Assembly: GCF_023148685.1 (NCBI RefSeq)
Contig: NZ_JAHXNL010000003.1
Location: 100,369 to 164,368, forward strand
Length of the DNA: 64,000 nt
From: Georgenia sp. EYE_87
GTDB lineage: Bacteria > Actinomycetota > Actinomycetes > Actinomycetales > Actinomycetaceae
Direction of reading: 5' to 3'
Below, one piece after another: positions 48,007 through 56,433 of this stretch (position 1 is the first letter of the stretch; the number at the start of each line of letters is the position of its first letter). Position numbers and translations under genes: made by a program. The notes beneath the pieces were generated by a model that had not been told where the DNA came from, ran no database searches, and saw only the letters and a program-made list of their open reading frames with translations.

Positions 48007-48720
48007 TCAGCCCATGTAGGCCTCGATGATCGCCTTGTCTTTCGCCAGCTCGGCCGCCGGGCCGGAGAGGGACACGCGTCCGGTCTCGATGACGTAGGCG
48101 CGGTCGGCGATCCGCAGCGCGGCCCGGGCGTTCTGCTCGACGAGGAGGACGGTCGTGCCGCCGTCGTTGATCTGCTTGATCAGCTCCATGACCTGCTTGA
48201 CCACGAGAGGCGCCAGCCCCATCGACGGCTCGTCGAGGAGGAGCAGCTGCGGCTTGCCGACGTAGGCGCGGCCGATCGCGAGCATCTGCTGCTCACCGCC
48301 GGAGAGGGTGCCGCCCTGCTGCGACCGCCGCTCGGCCAGGCGCGGCAGCAGCTGGTAGACGTCGTCGATCCGGGCGGCGAGGGCGCGCTGGTCACCGGTC
48401 TGGTAGCCGCCCAGCTGGAGGTTCTCGTGCACGGTCATCGTGGAGAAGATCCGGCGCCCCTCGGGCACCTGGATGAGGCCGTCGCGCACGAGGTCCCACG
48501 GCTTGGCGCGGGTGATGTCCCGCCCGCGCCAGGTCACGGTGCCGCTGTGCGCCCGGAACAGGCCGGAGACCATCGACAGCGTCGACGTCTTCCCGGCCCC
48601 GTTGTTGCCGAGCAGCGCGACGATCTCCTTCTCCCTGACCTCCAGGGTCAGCTGCCGCAGCGCCTTGACGCGGCCGTAGAACAGGTCCACGTCCCGCAGC
48701 TCGAGCTCCGCCGTCGTCAT
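48007..48720 (-). CDS. livF: branched-chain amino acid-type ABC transporter ATPase LivF
   Basis: 237-residue ABC ATPase: Walker A LLGNNGAGKTSTLS, signature LSGGEQQMLAIGRA, Walker B LLLLDEPSMGLAP. It is the second ATPase of a HAAT-type importer. ATG 48720 overlaps the livG stop (ATGA). It is last gene of livK-livH-livM-livG-livF. Given the neighbours, hydroxyproline or a related imino acid is the likely cargo. Confidence 0.9.
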   Translation of the reverse strand: MTTAELELRDVDLFYGRVKALRQLTLEVREKEIVALLGNNGAGKTSTLSMVSGLFRAHSGTVTWRGRDITRAKPWDLVRDGLIQVPEGRRIFSTMTVHENLQLGGYQTGDQRALAARIDDVYQLLPRLAERRSQQGGTLSGGEQQMLAIGRAYVGKPQLLLLDEPSMGLAPLVVKQVMELIKQINDGGTTVLLVEQNARAALRIADRAYVIETGRVSLSGPAAELAKDKAIIEAYMG

Positions 48721-49577
48721 GACTCCTCGCCCTCGTCCGCACCGAGGTACGCCTCGATGACCTGGGGGTTTCTCCTGACCTCGTCGGGCGTGCCCTCCGC
48801 GATCTCGCGACCGAAGTTCAGCACGACGATGCGTTCGGAGATGTTCATGACCAGCCCCATGTCGTGCTCGATCAGGACCACCCCGATGCCCATGTCCCGG
48901 ATCCGGCGGATCAGGGCGATGAGGTCCTGCTTCTCGCTGTGGTTCAGGCCCGCCGCCGGCTCGTCGAGCAGCAGCATCTTCGGCTGCGACGCCAGCGCCC
49001 GGGCGATCTCCACGCGTCGCTGCTCGCCGTAGGGCAGCTGCGAGGCGAGCAGGTCCTCGTCGAGGGAGTAGCCGACGAAGTCGAGCCAGCCGCGCGCGTC
49101 CTCGAGGCACTGGCGCTCGACGCGCCGGTAGCGCGGGGTGTGGAGGATGGCGTCGAAGACGTTCTGCGAGATCCGCGCGTGCATCGCCGTCTTGACGTTG
49201 TCGACGACGGTCATCTCCCTGAACATGCGGACGTTCTGGAAGGTCCGGCCCAGGCCGAGCTTGACGATCGAGGACGGCAGCCGGCGGATGATGCTCTCGC
49301 CGTCGAAGAGGATGTCGCCCGACGTCGGTCGGTAGAAGCCGGTGATGCAGTTGAACGCACTGGTCTTCCCGGCACCGTTGGGCCCGATCACGGAGATGAT
49401 CTCGCCGGGGTAGGCGTCGAAGGTCAGCCCGTCGACCGCCTTGACCCCGCCGAACCGGAGCCTGAGGTCCCGGACGGACAGCAGCGGCGTCCGACCGTCC
49501 CGCTGCGCCCGGTGCTCGGGCGCCGTCGTGACGGCGTCGACCGCGGCCACCGCACTCTCCTGCCCGTCTACGCTCAT
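48717..49577 (-). CDS. livG: branched-chain amino acid-type ABC transporter ATPase LivG
   Basis: 286-residue ABC ATPase with Walker A IGPNGAGKTSAFNCITGF, the LivG segment LGLGRTFQNVRMFREMTVVDNV, Walker B MLLLDEPAAGLNHSE and H-loop VLIEHDMGLVM. The signature motif reads LPYGEQRRVEIARAL. It begins at ATG 49577, overlapping the livM stop (ATGA), after ~30 extra N-terminal residues not typical of LivG. Confidence 0.9.
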   Translation of the reverse strand: MSVDGQESAVAAVDAVTTAPEHRAQRDGRTPLLSVRDLRLRFGGVKAVDGLTFDAYPGEIISVIGPNGAGKTSAFNCITGFYRPTSGDILFDGESIIRRLPSSIVKLGLGRTFQNVRMFREMTVVDNVKTAMHARISQNVFDAILHTPRYRRVERQCLEDARGWLDFVGYSLDEDLLASQLPYGEQRRVEIARALASQPKMLLLDEPAAGLNHSEKQDLIALIRRIRDMGIGVVLIEHDMGLVMNISERIVVLNFGREIAEGTPDEVRRNPQVIEAYLGADEGEES

Positions 49578-50740
49578 GCCAGCTCCTCCGACCTGTCGAC
49601 GTTCTCGGAGGGCTCACCGTGGTCGGTGAAACCCTCCCGGGGGGAGCGGCCCCTGGCCCGGAACCGCAGGAACGGCAGCACCGCCGTCGAGGGCCACAGG
49701 CCCTGCGGCCGGAAGAGCATCATCAGCACGAGGAGCACCCCGAAGAGCAGGTACCGCCAGCTCGAGAAGTCGCGCAGCAGCTCGGGCGCCAGCGAGATGA
49801 CGAGCGCGCCGATGATCACGCCCGGCGTGGAGCCCATCCCGCCGAGGACGACGGCCATGAGCAGCAACGCCGAGTTGAGGAAGACGAACGACGTCGGGCT
49901 GATCGCGGTCTGGTGGGCCGCCATGAGGATGCCTGCCAGACCGCCGAAGATCGCGCCCATGACGTAGGCGGCCAGCTTGGCCAGGTAGGTGTTGATGCCC
50001 ATCGCCTCGGCGGCGTCCTCGTCGTCCTTGATCGCCCGCCAGGCGCGGCCGAGCCGGCCGCGGCCCAGCCGGGAGACGGCGAGCACGGTGAAGGCGCCGC
50101 CGGCCAGCACGGCCGTGTAGTACAGGAGGATCTTGCCGTTGAAGTGGATACCGAACAGGTCGAGACCGTCGCGGAACGACCAGCCGAGGAACTCGAACGT
50201 GGGGATGCCGCTGATCCCGGACGGGCCGCCGGTGAGGTCGAGGTTGTTGGCCGTGAGCCGGATGATCTCGCCGAAGCCGAGGGTCACGATGGCGAGGTAG
50301 TCGCTGCGCAGCCGGAGCGTCGGCCCGCCGATGATGAGTCCCGCGCCGATGCAGGCGACGATGACGAACGGGACGGTGAGCACGAGCGGCATCTCGTTCG
50401 TGGCCAGGACGCCGGAGGTGTAGGCGCCCACCGCGAAGAAGGCGTAGTAGCCCAGGTCGAGCAGGCCGGCGTAGCCGACGACGATGTTCAGGCCCATCGC
50501 CAGCATGATGTAGATGAACGCCGAGGTGCCGATGGAGATGATGTACGGCGAGGCGTTGATGAACGGCAGCGCGAGGGCGAGGAGGAGCAGGACCCCGCCG
50601 ACGAGCGACATGAACCGCCGCGGCTCGCGCAGACCACGGGCGGGGGCCGGCCGGACGCGGGTGGGGGCGGGTGGCTCGATGCGGTAGGTCAGGCCGTGGA
50701 CCGACCGGGTCTCTGGAGCTCGGGTGGTCATGGCGGTCAC
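49574..50740 (-). CDS. livM: branched-chain amino acid-type ABC transporter permease LivM
   Basis: 388-residue permease with about eight to ten membrane segments and the LivM signatures MLAMGLNIVVGYAGLLDLGYYAFFAVGAYT and the EAA-like WRAIKDDEDAAEAMGIN. It has cytoplasmic tails at both ends. GTG 50740 overlaps the livH stop (GTGA); ATG 50731, three codons later, is equally possible. Confidence 0.9.
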   Translation of the reverse strand: MTAMTTRAPETRSVHGLTYRIEPPAPTRVRPAPARGLREPRRFMSLVGGVLLLLALALPFINASPYIISIGTSAFIYIMLAMGLNIVVGYAGLLDLGYYAFFAVGAYTSGVLATNEMPLVLTVPFVIVACIGAGLIIGGPTLRLRSDYLAIVTLGFGEIIRLTANNLDLTGGPSGISGIPTFEFLGWSFRDGLDLFGIHFNGKILLYYTAVLAGGAFTVLAVSRLGRGRLGRAWRAIKDDEDAAEAMGINTYLAKLAAYVMGAIFGGLAGILMAAHQTAISPTSFVFLNSALLLMAVVLGGMGSTPGVIIGALVISLAPELLRDFSSWRYLLFGVLLVLMMLFRPQGLWPSTAVLPFLRFRARGRSPREGFTDHGEPSENVDRSEELA

Positions 50741-51630
50741 ATCCGTTCCACGACGCGGGCGCCGAGGATGCCCGTGGGTCGGAGGGAGAGGAAGAGGATC
50801 AGGCAGGCGAAGGAGAAGACGTCGCGCCACTCGCCGCCGAGGAAGGAGGTGCCGAACGACTCCAGCAGGCCGAGCAGGATCCCGCCGAGCATGGCGCCGT
50901 AGAGATTACCGATGCCGCCGATGACGGCGGCCGTGAAAGCCTTCAGGCCGATGACGAACCCCATGAGGAAGTCGACGGTCCCGTAGTAGGCGCCCGCCAT
51001 CACGCCCGCGGCGCCCGCGAGCGCGGAGCCGATGAAGAACGTGCGGGAGATGACGCGGTCGACGTTGACGCCCATGAGCTTCGCGGCCTGCGGGTCGAGC
51101 GCGATCGCGCGCATGGCGCGGCCGTCGCGGGAGCGCATGACGAGGAAGTTCAGCGCCACCATGAGGAGGCCTGCGACGGCGAAGAGGATGAGCTGCGGCA
51201 GCGTGATGCGCGCGCCCAGGAGGTTGAACGTCTCCCCGGTCAGCCGCACCGGGTAGACCCGGGGGTTGGGGCCCATGATCTGGCGGACGCCGTACTCGAG
51301 GATGAAGGAGACGCCGACGGCGGTGATGAGCACCGCGAGGCGGGGGCTGCCGCGCAGCGGGCGGTAGGCGACCCGCTCGACGAACACGCCCAGCAGGCCC
51401 GTGAGGACCATGGCGACGAGCAGGACGAGCAGCAGCGACATGAGGCCGCCGCTCGCGACGAGGCCCGTGACCGTGGAGAAGAGCAGGAAGCCGGCGAAGG
51501 CGCCGACCATGTACACGTCGCCGTGGGCGAAGTTCAGCAGCTTGATGATCCCGTAGACCATGGAGTAGCCGAGCGCGACGAGGGCGTAGAAGGAGCCGAC
51601 GAAGAGTCCGTCGACGACGAGCTGGAGCAC
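50737..51630 (-). CDS. livH: branched-chain amino acid-type ABC transporter permease LivH
   Basis: 297-residue permease, with MVYGIIKLLNFAHGDVYMVGAF near the N-terminus and the coupling loop MRAIALDPQAAKLMGVNVDRVI. GTG 51630 has GAGAGG 7 bp upstream. It follows livK by 73 bp, a gap holding the coding-strand GGGCGG-rich remainder but no clear attenuator. Confidence 0.9.
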   Translation of the reverse strand: MLQLVVDGLFVGSFYALVALGYSMVYGIIKLLNFAHGDVYMVGAFAGFLLFSTVTGLVASGGLMSLLLVLLVAMVLTGLLGVFVERVAYRPLRGSPRLAVLITAVGVSFILEYGVRQIMGPNPRVYPVRLTGETFNLLGARITLPQLILFAVAGLLMVALNFLVMRSRDGRAMRAIALDPQAAKLMGVNVDRVISRTFFIGSALAGAAGVMAGAYYGTVDFLMGFVIGLKAFTAAVIGGIGNLYGAMLGGILLGLLESFGTSFLGGEWRDVFSFACLILFLSLRPTGILGARVVERM

Positions 51631-51703
51631 GCGCGTGGTCCTCTCGGAGGGTGAGGAGGGAACGGCGCCCGGGCGGGCCGGCGGCCCGCCCGGGCGGTGA
51701 CGG

Positions 51704-52882
51704 TCAGCCCTGCAGGTCGTCCTTGAGGACGAACTCGCCCTCCGGCCCGACCTCGACGATGGCGAAGCCGCCCTCGGCGAGGGTGCCCTCCTCGGTGAAC
51801 TCCAGCGGCCCGGAGAACAGCTCGAGCCCGTTGATGTTCTGGATGGCCTCGATGAGCGCCTCGCTGTCCGTGCTGCCCGCCTGCTCGATCCCCTCGGCGA
51901 CGACGCGGACGGCGTCGTAGGCCTGGGTCGAGTACGGCCCGGGGCCCTCGCCGTAGGCCTCCTCGTACTTGGTGATCCACTCGTCGGCGCCCTCGAGCAT
52001 GTCGGGCGTCTGCGTGAAGGTGCCCTCGACCCCCTGGGCGGCCTCGCCGGCGATCTCGGAGAACTTCGCGTCGACGGTCCCGTCGGCCACGAGCAGCTCG
52101 CCGTCGTAGCCGGCGGCGGCCAGCTGGGAGGCGATCAGGCCGCCCTCCTGGTAGTAGCCGGTCCAGTAGACCATGTCGGGGTCGGCGGACAGGATCGAGT
52201 TGACGTTGGCGGAGTAGTCCGACTCCCCGGCGGTCACGGACTCCTGCAGGACGATCTCGATGCCCGTGCCGTCGGCCTGCTCGGCGACGGCGTCGGCGAG
52301 GTCGGCGGAGTAGTCGGTGTTGTCGTCGACGAGGGCGAGGCGTGTCACGCCCTGCTTCTCCGCCCAGGCCAGGGCGGCCTGGGCCTGCTGGTCGCCGGTG
52401 CCGTTGATGAGGAAGACGCCCTCCTGGTCGGCCTCGACGAGCTGGTTGGAGTTCGCCGCCGGGATGACCATCGGGACGCCGGCGTCGACGAAGATCGGGA
52501 GGGTCGGCAGCGTCGCGCCGGAGCAGTACCCGCCGACCGAGGCGACGATGCCGGAGGTGATGAGCTTGTTGGCGGCGGCGGTGGCGCTGGTGGCGTCGCA
52601 CGCGTCGTCCTCCGTGACGAGCTCGAGGTCGCGGCCCAGGACGCCGCCGGCCTCGTTGATCTCGTCGATCGCCATCTGGGCGCCGTTCTCCATGTACGGG
52701 CCGAAGGCGGCCTCCGAGCCGGAGAACGGGGCGAGCATGCCGAGGACGATGGGGCCCTCCTCCGTGCCCTCGTCCCCGCCTCCCGTGACGCCGCCGGAGC
52801 AGGCGCTCAGCGCGAGCGCCGAGACGGCGCCCAGAGCCAGGATGCGAAGCTGCGGTCGACGCCGCCGGGAGTGGTTGGTCAT
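51704..52882 (-). CDS. livK: ABC transporter substrate-binding lipoprotein, LivK-like
   Basis: 392-residue exported lipoprotein. The signal peptide (RRRRPQLRILALGAVSALALSAC) ends in a lipobox LSAC with the lipidated cysteine near residue 28. The mature type I periplasmic-binding fold begins IVLGMLAPFSGSEAAFGPYMENGAQMA. It captures the substrate for LivHMGF. ATG 52882 has GGAAGGA upstream. It is the first gene of the importer operon; an upstream motif (52938-52951) ties it to the GntR regulator. Confidence 0.92.
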   Translation of the reverse strand: MTNHSRRRRPQLRILALGAVSALALSACSGGVTGGGDEGTEEGPIVLGMLAPFSGSEAAFGPYMENGAQMAIDEINEAGGVLGRDLELVTEDDACDATSATAAANKLITSGIVASVGGYCSGATLPTLPIFVDAGVPMVIPAANSNQLVEADQEGVFLINGTGDQQAQAALAWAEKQGVTRLALVDDNTDYSADLADAVAEQADGTGIEIVLQESVTAGESDYSANVNSILSADPDMVYWTGYYQEGGLIASQLAAAGYDGELLVADGTVDAKFSEIAGEAAQGVEGTFTQTPDMLEGADEWITKYEEAYGEGPGPYSTQAYDAVRVVAEGIEQAGSTDSEALIEAIQNINGLELFSGPLEFTEEGTLAEGGFAIVEVGPEGEFVLKDDLQG

Positions 52883-53191
52883 GTCGAGTCCTTCCGAAGA
52901 CGCCTGTGTCTTACCGCCTGGACCGGCGGACGATGGGGTGTCACACATTACATACCGCTGTGGGGTCCGCCTACCGTTTCTCCGACCGAGACAGACTTGT
53001 GACTCGGGCGACATTCGTCCGAAATACGGCCGCCCGCCCTTCTCCCCTGATCGCCGCCGTAACCCGCCAGCCGCCCTCGTCCGCCCGGCGTCGCCGCCCC
53101 CAGAGCCTCGCCGTCCTCCGCCCGCCTTCGCCTCGTCCGCCAGACGTCGCCCCTCGCTCGTCCCCCGCCGTCGCGACGGCGGGCAGCGAGG
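52883..53191. promoter_or_regulatory. livK control region with candidate GntR operator
   Basis: The 309-bp gap between gntR and livK contains GTGTCACACATTAC at 52938-52951. Its reverse complement, GTAATGTGTGACAC, matches 13 of the first 14 bases of the deaminase site; the other half-site is not conserved. The remainder is a pyrimidine-rich, low-complexity stretch with no gene. Confidence 0.55.
53164..53183. terminator. probable gntR terminator
   Basis: CCCGCCGTCGCGACGGCGGG is a perfect 20-bp palindrome, 8 bp beyond the gntR stop. Its position suits termination of gntR before livK. No T tract follows. Confidence 0.5.
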
Positions 53192-53866
53192 TCACTCCGA
53201 GGCCGGCTCGGGGTTGCCCGACCACCAGCCGAGCACGTGGCCGATGTGGCGGTGCATGAGCGCCTCGACCCCCGGGGCGTCACCGGCCTCGAGGAGGTCG
53301 AGCAGCCGCTCGTGCTCCTCGGCCGACTCACGCAGCATCTCGGTGTGCAGCATGCCGGACAGCCCGGTGAGGCGGGTCTGGCGGCGCAGGTCGGTCACCA
53401 GGGACACGAGGCGGCTGTTGCCGGTAAGCGCGAGCAGGTTGCGGTGGAAGTCGATGTCGGCCGCCAGGTAGGTGGCAAGGTCGCCCTCGCCGGCGGCCTC
53501 GACGATGCCGCGCGCCTGGGCGCGCAGCCGCTCGCGCGGCGCCTCGGGAAAGTCGGCGGCCAGGTCCCGCACGACGGGGACCTCGATGAGCTGGCGGAGC
53601 TGGACCAGCTCCTCGAGGTCCTTGCGGGAGACGTCCGTGACCCGGAAGCCCTTGTTGCGGACGGGCTCGACGAAGCCGCGCTGCTGGAGGTTGATCATCG
53701 CCTCCCGCACCGGGGTGGCGGAGACGTCGAACTTCAGCGCGAGGCCGGGCACCGAGACCAGCTCCCCGGGGGGCAGCTGACCGGAGACGATCGCGGCCGC
53801 GACCGAGTCCTCGACATGGCTGCGCAGGCTGGCCGCGTGGACGACCGGGGCGAACGGCGTCGACAT
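53192..53866 (-). CDS. GntR family regulator, FCD subfamily
   Basis: 224-residue regulator. The N-terminal GntR winged helix is about residues 10-75 (AIVSGQLPPGELVSVPGLALKF, VSATPVREAMINLQQRGFVEPV). The C-terminal all-helical FCD ligand domain has conserved metal-type residues in DIDFHRNLLALTGNSRL and EHERLLDLLEAGD. Start ATG 53866 has GGAGG 5 bp upstream. It is divergent from the hydroxyproline epimerase operon, with a shared site in the 125-bp gap, and is the likely regulator of the whole locus. Confidence 0.92.
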   Translation of the reverse strand: MSTPFAPVVHAASLRSHVEDSVAAAIVSGQLPPGELVSVPGLALKFDVSATPVREAMINLQQRGFVEPVRNKGFRVTDVSRKDLEELVQLRQLIEVPVVRDLAADFPEAPRERLRAQARGIVEAAGEGDLATYLAADIDFHRNLLALTGNSRLVSLVTDLRRQTRLTGLSGMLHTEMLRESAEEHERLLDLLEAGDAPGVEALMHRHIGHVLGWWSGNPEPASE

Positions 53867-53916
53867 GTCGACCTCCGAGGATGGTGGGGTGCTCGGTGCG
53901 TCGATGCCCGAGATCT

Positions 53917-53936
53917 GTAACATGTCACACTGTATC
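53917..53936. promoter_or_regulatory. candidate GntR operator between gntR and the epimerase gene
   Basis: GTAACATGTCACACTGTATC lies between the divergent gntR and epimerase genes, 51 bp from the gntR start and 55 bp from the epimerase start. The motif is repeated upstream of the deaminase and importer genes. Confidence 0.65.
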
Positions 53937-53991
53937 GTCGGCGGGAGGTTCTCGCCCCGACTTATGCAGGAACGCTCGCTGAGAGGCAACG

Positions 53992-54993
53992 ATGCGCACG
54001 AGCAAGGTCTTCCACGCCGTCGACTCCCACACCGAGGGCATGCCCACCCGGGTGATCACCGGGGGCGTGGGTGTGGTGCCGGGCGCCACGATGGCCGAGC
54101 GACGCGTGTGGTTCGCCGAGAACGCGGACGAGATCCGCACCCTGCTCATGTACGAGCCCCGCGGGCACGCGTCCATGAGCGGCGCGATCCTCCAGCCCCC
54201 GACCCGGCCCGACGCCGACTTCGGCGTCCTGTACATCGAGGTCTCGGGCCTGCTGCCGATGTGCGGCCACGGCACGATCGGCGTCGCCACCGTCCTGGTG
54301 GAGACCGGCATGGTGCCCGTCACGGAGCCCGTGACCACGGTGCGGCTGGACACCCCGGCCGGGCTGATCGTCGCCGACGTCGAGGTGCGGGACGGCGCGG
54401 CGAAGGCCGTCACGATCCGCAACGTGCCGTCCTTCGCGCACACCCTCGACGGGCTGGTCGAGGTCCCCGGCCTGGGCACGGTGGACTACGACCTGGCCTT
54501 CGGCGGCAACTTCTACGCCGTCGTCGACCTGGAGGCGCTCGGCCTGCCGTTCGAGCGCGCCGCCAAGGACCGGCTGCTCGCCGCCGGCCTGTCGATCATG
54601 GACGCCATCAACGCCGACGCGGAGCCCGTCCACCCGGAGCGCGAGGACATCCGCGGCTGCCACCACGTCTACCTCAAGGCGCCCGGCTCCACCGCGCGGC
54701 ACTCCCGGCACGCCATGGCCATCCACCCGGGCTGGTTCGACCGCTCGCCCTGCGGCACCGGCACGAGCGCCCGCATGGCGCAGCTCCACGCGCGCGGCGA
54801 GCTGGGCCTCGGCGAGGACTTCGTCAACGAGTCCTACATCGGCACCCGCTTCGTCGGCCGCCTCGTCGAGGAGACCCAGGTCGGCGGCCGCCGCGCCGTC
54901 GTCCCCACGATCACCGGCCGCGCCTGGGTGACCGGCACCGCGCAGTACTTCCTCGACCCCACCGACCCGTTCCCCGCCGGTTTCCTCCTGTGA
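53992..54993 (+). CDS. 4-hydroxyproline 2-epimerase (proline racemase family)
   Basis: 333-residue enzyme with the two catalytic cysteines of the racemase/epimerase group: Cys91 in LLPMCGHGTIG and Cys254 in DRSPCGTGTSAR. The N-terminus VFHAVDSHTEGMPTRVITGG is typical of 4-hydroxyproline epimerase. It would convert trans-4-hydroxy-L-proline to cis-4-hydroxy-D-proline, the first catabolic step. ATG 53992 has GAGAGG upstream. It is the first gene of the six-gene operon ending at 60446. Confidence 0.9.
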   Translation: MRTSKVFHAVDSHTEGMPTRVITGGVGVVPGATMAERRVWFAENADEIRTLLMYEPRGHASMSGAILQPPTRPDADFGVLYIEVSGLLPMCGHGTIGVATVLVETGMVPVTEPVTTVRLDTPAGLIVADVEVRDGAAKAVTIRNVPSFAHTLDGLVEVPGLGTVDYDLAFGGNFYAVVDLEALGLPFERAAKDRLLAAGLSIMDAINADAEPVHPEREDIRGCHHVYLKAPGSTARHSRHAMAIHPGWFDRSPCGTGTSARMAQLHARGELGLGEDFVNESYIGTRFVGRLVEETQVGGRRAVVPTITGRAWVTGTAQYFLDPTDPFPAGFLL

Positions 54994-55036
54994 CCGGCGG
55001 ACGACGGCGGAGCCTGCCCCGCGAGGGGAGCGCACG

Positions 55037-56179
55037 GTGAGCCGGCACCCGGACCTCCTCGTGGTCGGCGCAGGCATCGTGGGCGCGGCCACGGCGTACC
55101 TCGCCGCCCGCGCCGGGCTGGCCGTCACGGTGGTCGACCGCGGGGTGCCCGGCGGCGGGACGTCCTCCCACGGGGAGGGCAACATCCTCGTCTCCGACAA
55201 GGAGCTCGGCCCCGAGCTCGACCTCGCCCTGTACTCCAACGCGGTCTGGCGCACCGAGCTCCTCGAGGGCGGGCACCTGTGGGAGCTCGAGCCCAAGGGC
55301 GGCGTCGTCGTCGCCTCGACCGAGGAGAGCCTCCGGGCGCTGCTCCGGCTGGCCGAGCACCAGCGCTCCGCCGGCATCACGGCCGAGCCCGTCGACGCAG
55401 CGGGTCTCGCGGACCTCGAGCCGCACCTGGCCCCGGGCCTCGCGGGCGGCGTGCTCTACCCCCAGGACGCCCAGCTGATGCCCATGCTCGCGGTGGCCCA
55501 CCTGCTCCGGCTGGCCCGCGAGCTCGGGGCCCGGGTGCTCCCCCGCACGCCGGTCACCGGGATCCTGCGCGACGGCGACCGCGTCACCGGCGTGCGCAGC
55601 GCCGACGAGGAGCTGCCCGCGGGCGCCGTCCTCAACGCCGCGGGCCCCTGGGCGGCGGACGTCGCCGCCCTCGCCGGGGTCTCCCTGCCGGTGGCGCCGC
55701 GCCGGGGGTTCGTCCTGGTCACCGAGCCACTGCCGCCGATGACGATCCGCCACAAGGTCTACGCCGCGGAGTACGTCAGCGACGTGGCCAGCTCGGACTC
55801 GGCGCTGCAGTCCTCCCCCGTGGTCGAGGGCACGCCGGGCGGCACGGTGCTCATCGGGGCCACGCGCGAGCGTGTCGGGTTCGACCGCACCGTCTCCGTC
55901 CCCGCGCTCGCCCGGATGGCGGCCGCCGCCGTGCGGCTCTTCCCCGTGCTGGCGGGCGCGCAGGCGATGCGGCACTACCACGGCTTCCGCCCCTACTGCC
56001 CGGACCACCTGCCCGTCATCGGGCCGGACCCGCGCGCCCCAGGCCTCTGGCACGCCAGCGGGCACGAGGGTGCCGGCATCGGGCTGTCCGCCGGCACCGG
56101 CGCGCTGCTGGTCCAGGCCCTCACCGGCCAGGAGACCGCCCTGCCGCTGGCCCCGTTCGCCCCGGAGAGGTTCGGATGA
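55037..56179 (+). CDS. FAD-dependent D-hydroxyproline dehydrogenase subunit (DAO family)
   Basis: 380-residue D-amino-acid oxidase-fold flavoprotein: FAD motif LLVVGAGIVGAATAYLAARAG, C-terminal GLWHASGHEGAGIGLSAGTGALL. In hydroxyproline loci this is the catalytic subunit oxidising cis-4-hydroxy-D-proline to 1-pyrroline-4-hydroxy-2-carboxylate, with the two next genes as electron-transfer partners. GTG 55037 has GGGGAGC upstream. Its stop overlaps the ferredoxin-like gene (ATGA). Confidence 0.88.
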   Translation: MSRHPDLLVVGAGIVGAATAYLAARAGLAVTVVDRGVPGGGTSSHGEGNILVSDKELGPELDLALYSNAVWRTELLEGGHLWELEPKGGVVVASTEESLRALLRLAEHQRSAGITAEPVDAAGLADLEPHLAPGLAGGVLYPQDAQLMPMLAVAHLLRLARELGARVLPRTPVTGILRDGDRVTGVRSADEELPAGAVLNAAGPWAADVAALAGVSLPVAPRRGFVLVTEPLPPMTIRHKVYAAEYVSDVASSDSALQSSPVVEGTPGGTVLIGATRERVGFDRTVSVPALARMAAAAVRLFPVLAGAQAMRHYHGFRPYCPDHLPVIGPDPRAPGLWHASGHEGAGIGLSAGTGALLVQALTGQETALPLAPFAPERFG

Positions 56180-56433
56180 GCCCCCTTCCCGCGACCTTCG
56201 ACGGCGCGCCCCTGGCCGGCGAGCCCGGCCAGTCGGTGGCCGCCGCCCTCGTCGCCGCCGGCATCACTTCCTGGCGCACCACCCGCCGGGGCGGCCGCCC
56301 GCGCGGGATCTTCTGCGGCATCGGGGTCTGCCACGACTGCCTCCTCACGGTCGACGGCGTCCCCAACCAGCGCGCGTGCCTCGTCCCCCTGGCGCCGGGG
56401 ATGGTCCTGGAGACGGGGGACGGCCGTGGCTGA
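56176..56433 (+). CDS. (2Fe-2S)-binding subunit of D-hydroxyproline dehydrogenase
   Basis: 85-residue ferredoxin-like protein, with four cysteines spaced C-x4-C-x2-C-x12-C in FCGIGVCHDCLLTVDGV and QRAC, the 2Fe-2S pattern of the HcnA / sarcosine-oxidase-alpha N-terminal family. It starts ATGA-coupled to the flavoprotein and its end overlaps the next gene by 8 nt, so the three subunits are made together. Confidence 0.88.
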   Translation: MSPLPATFDGAPLAGEPGQSVAAALVAAGITSWRTTRRGGRPRGIFCGIGVCHDCLLTVDGVPNQRACLVPLAPGMVLETGDGRG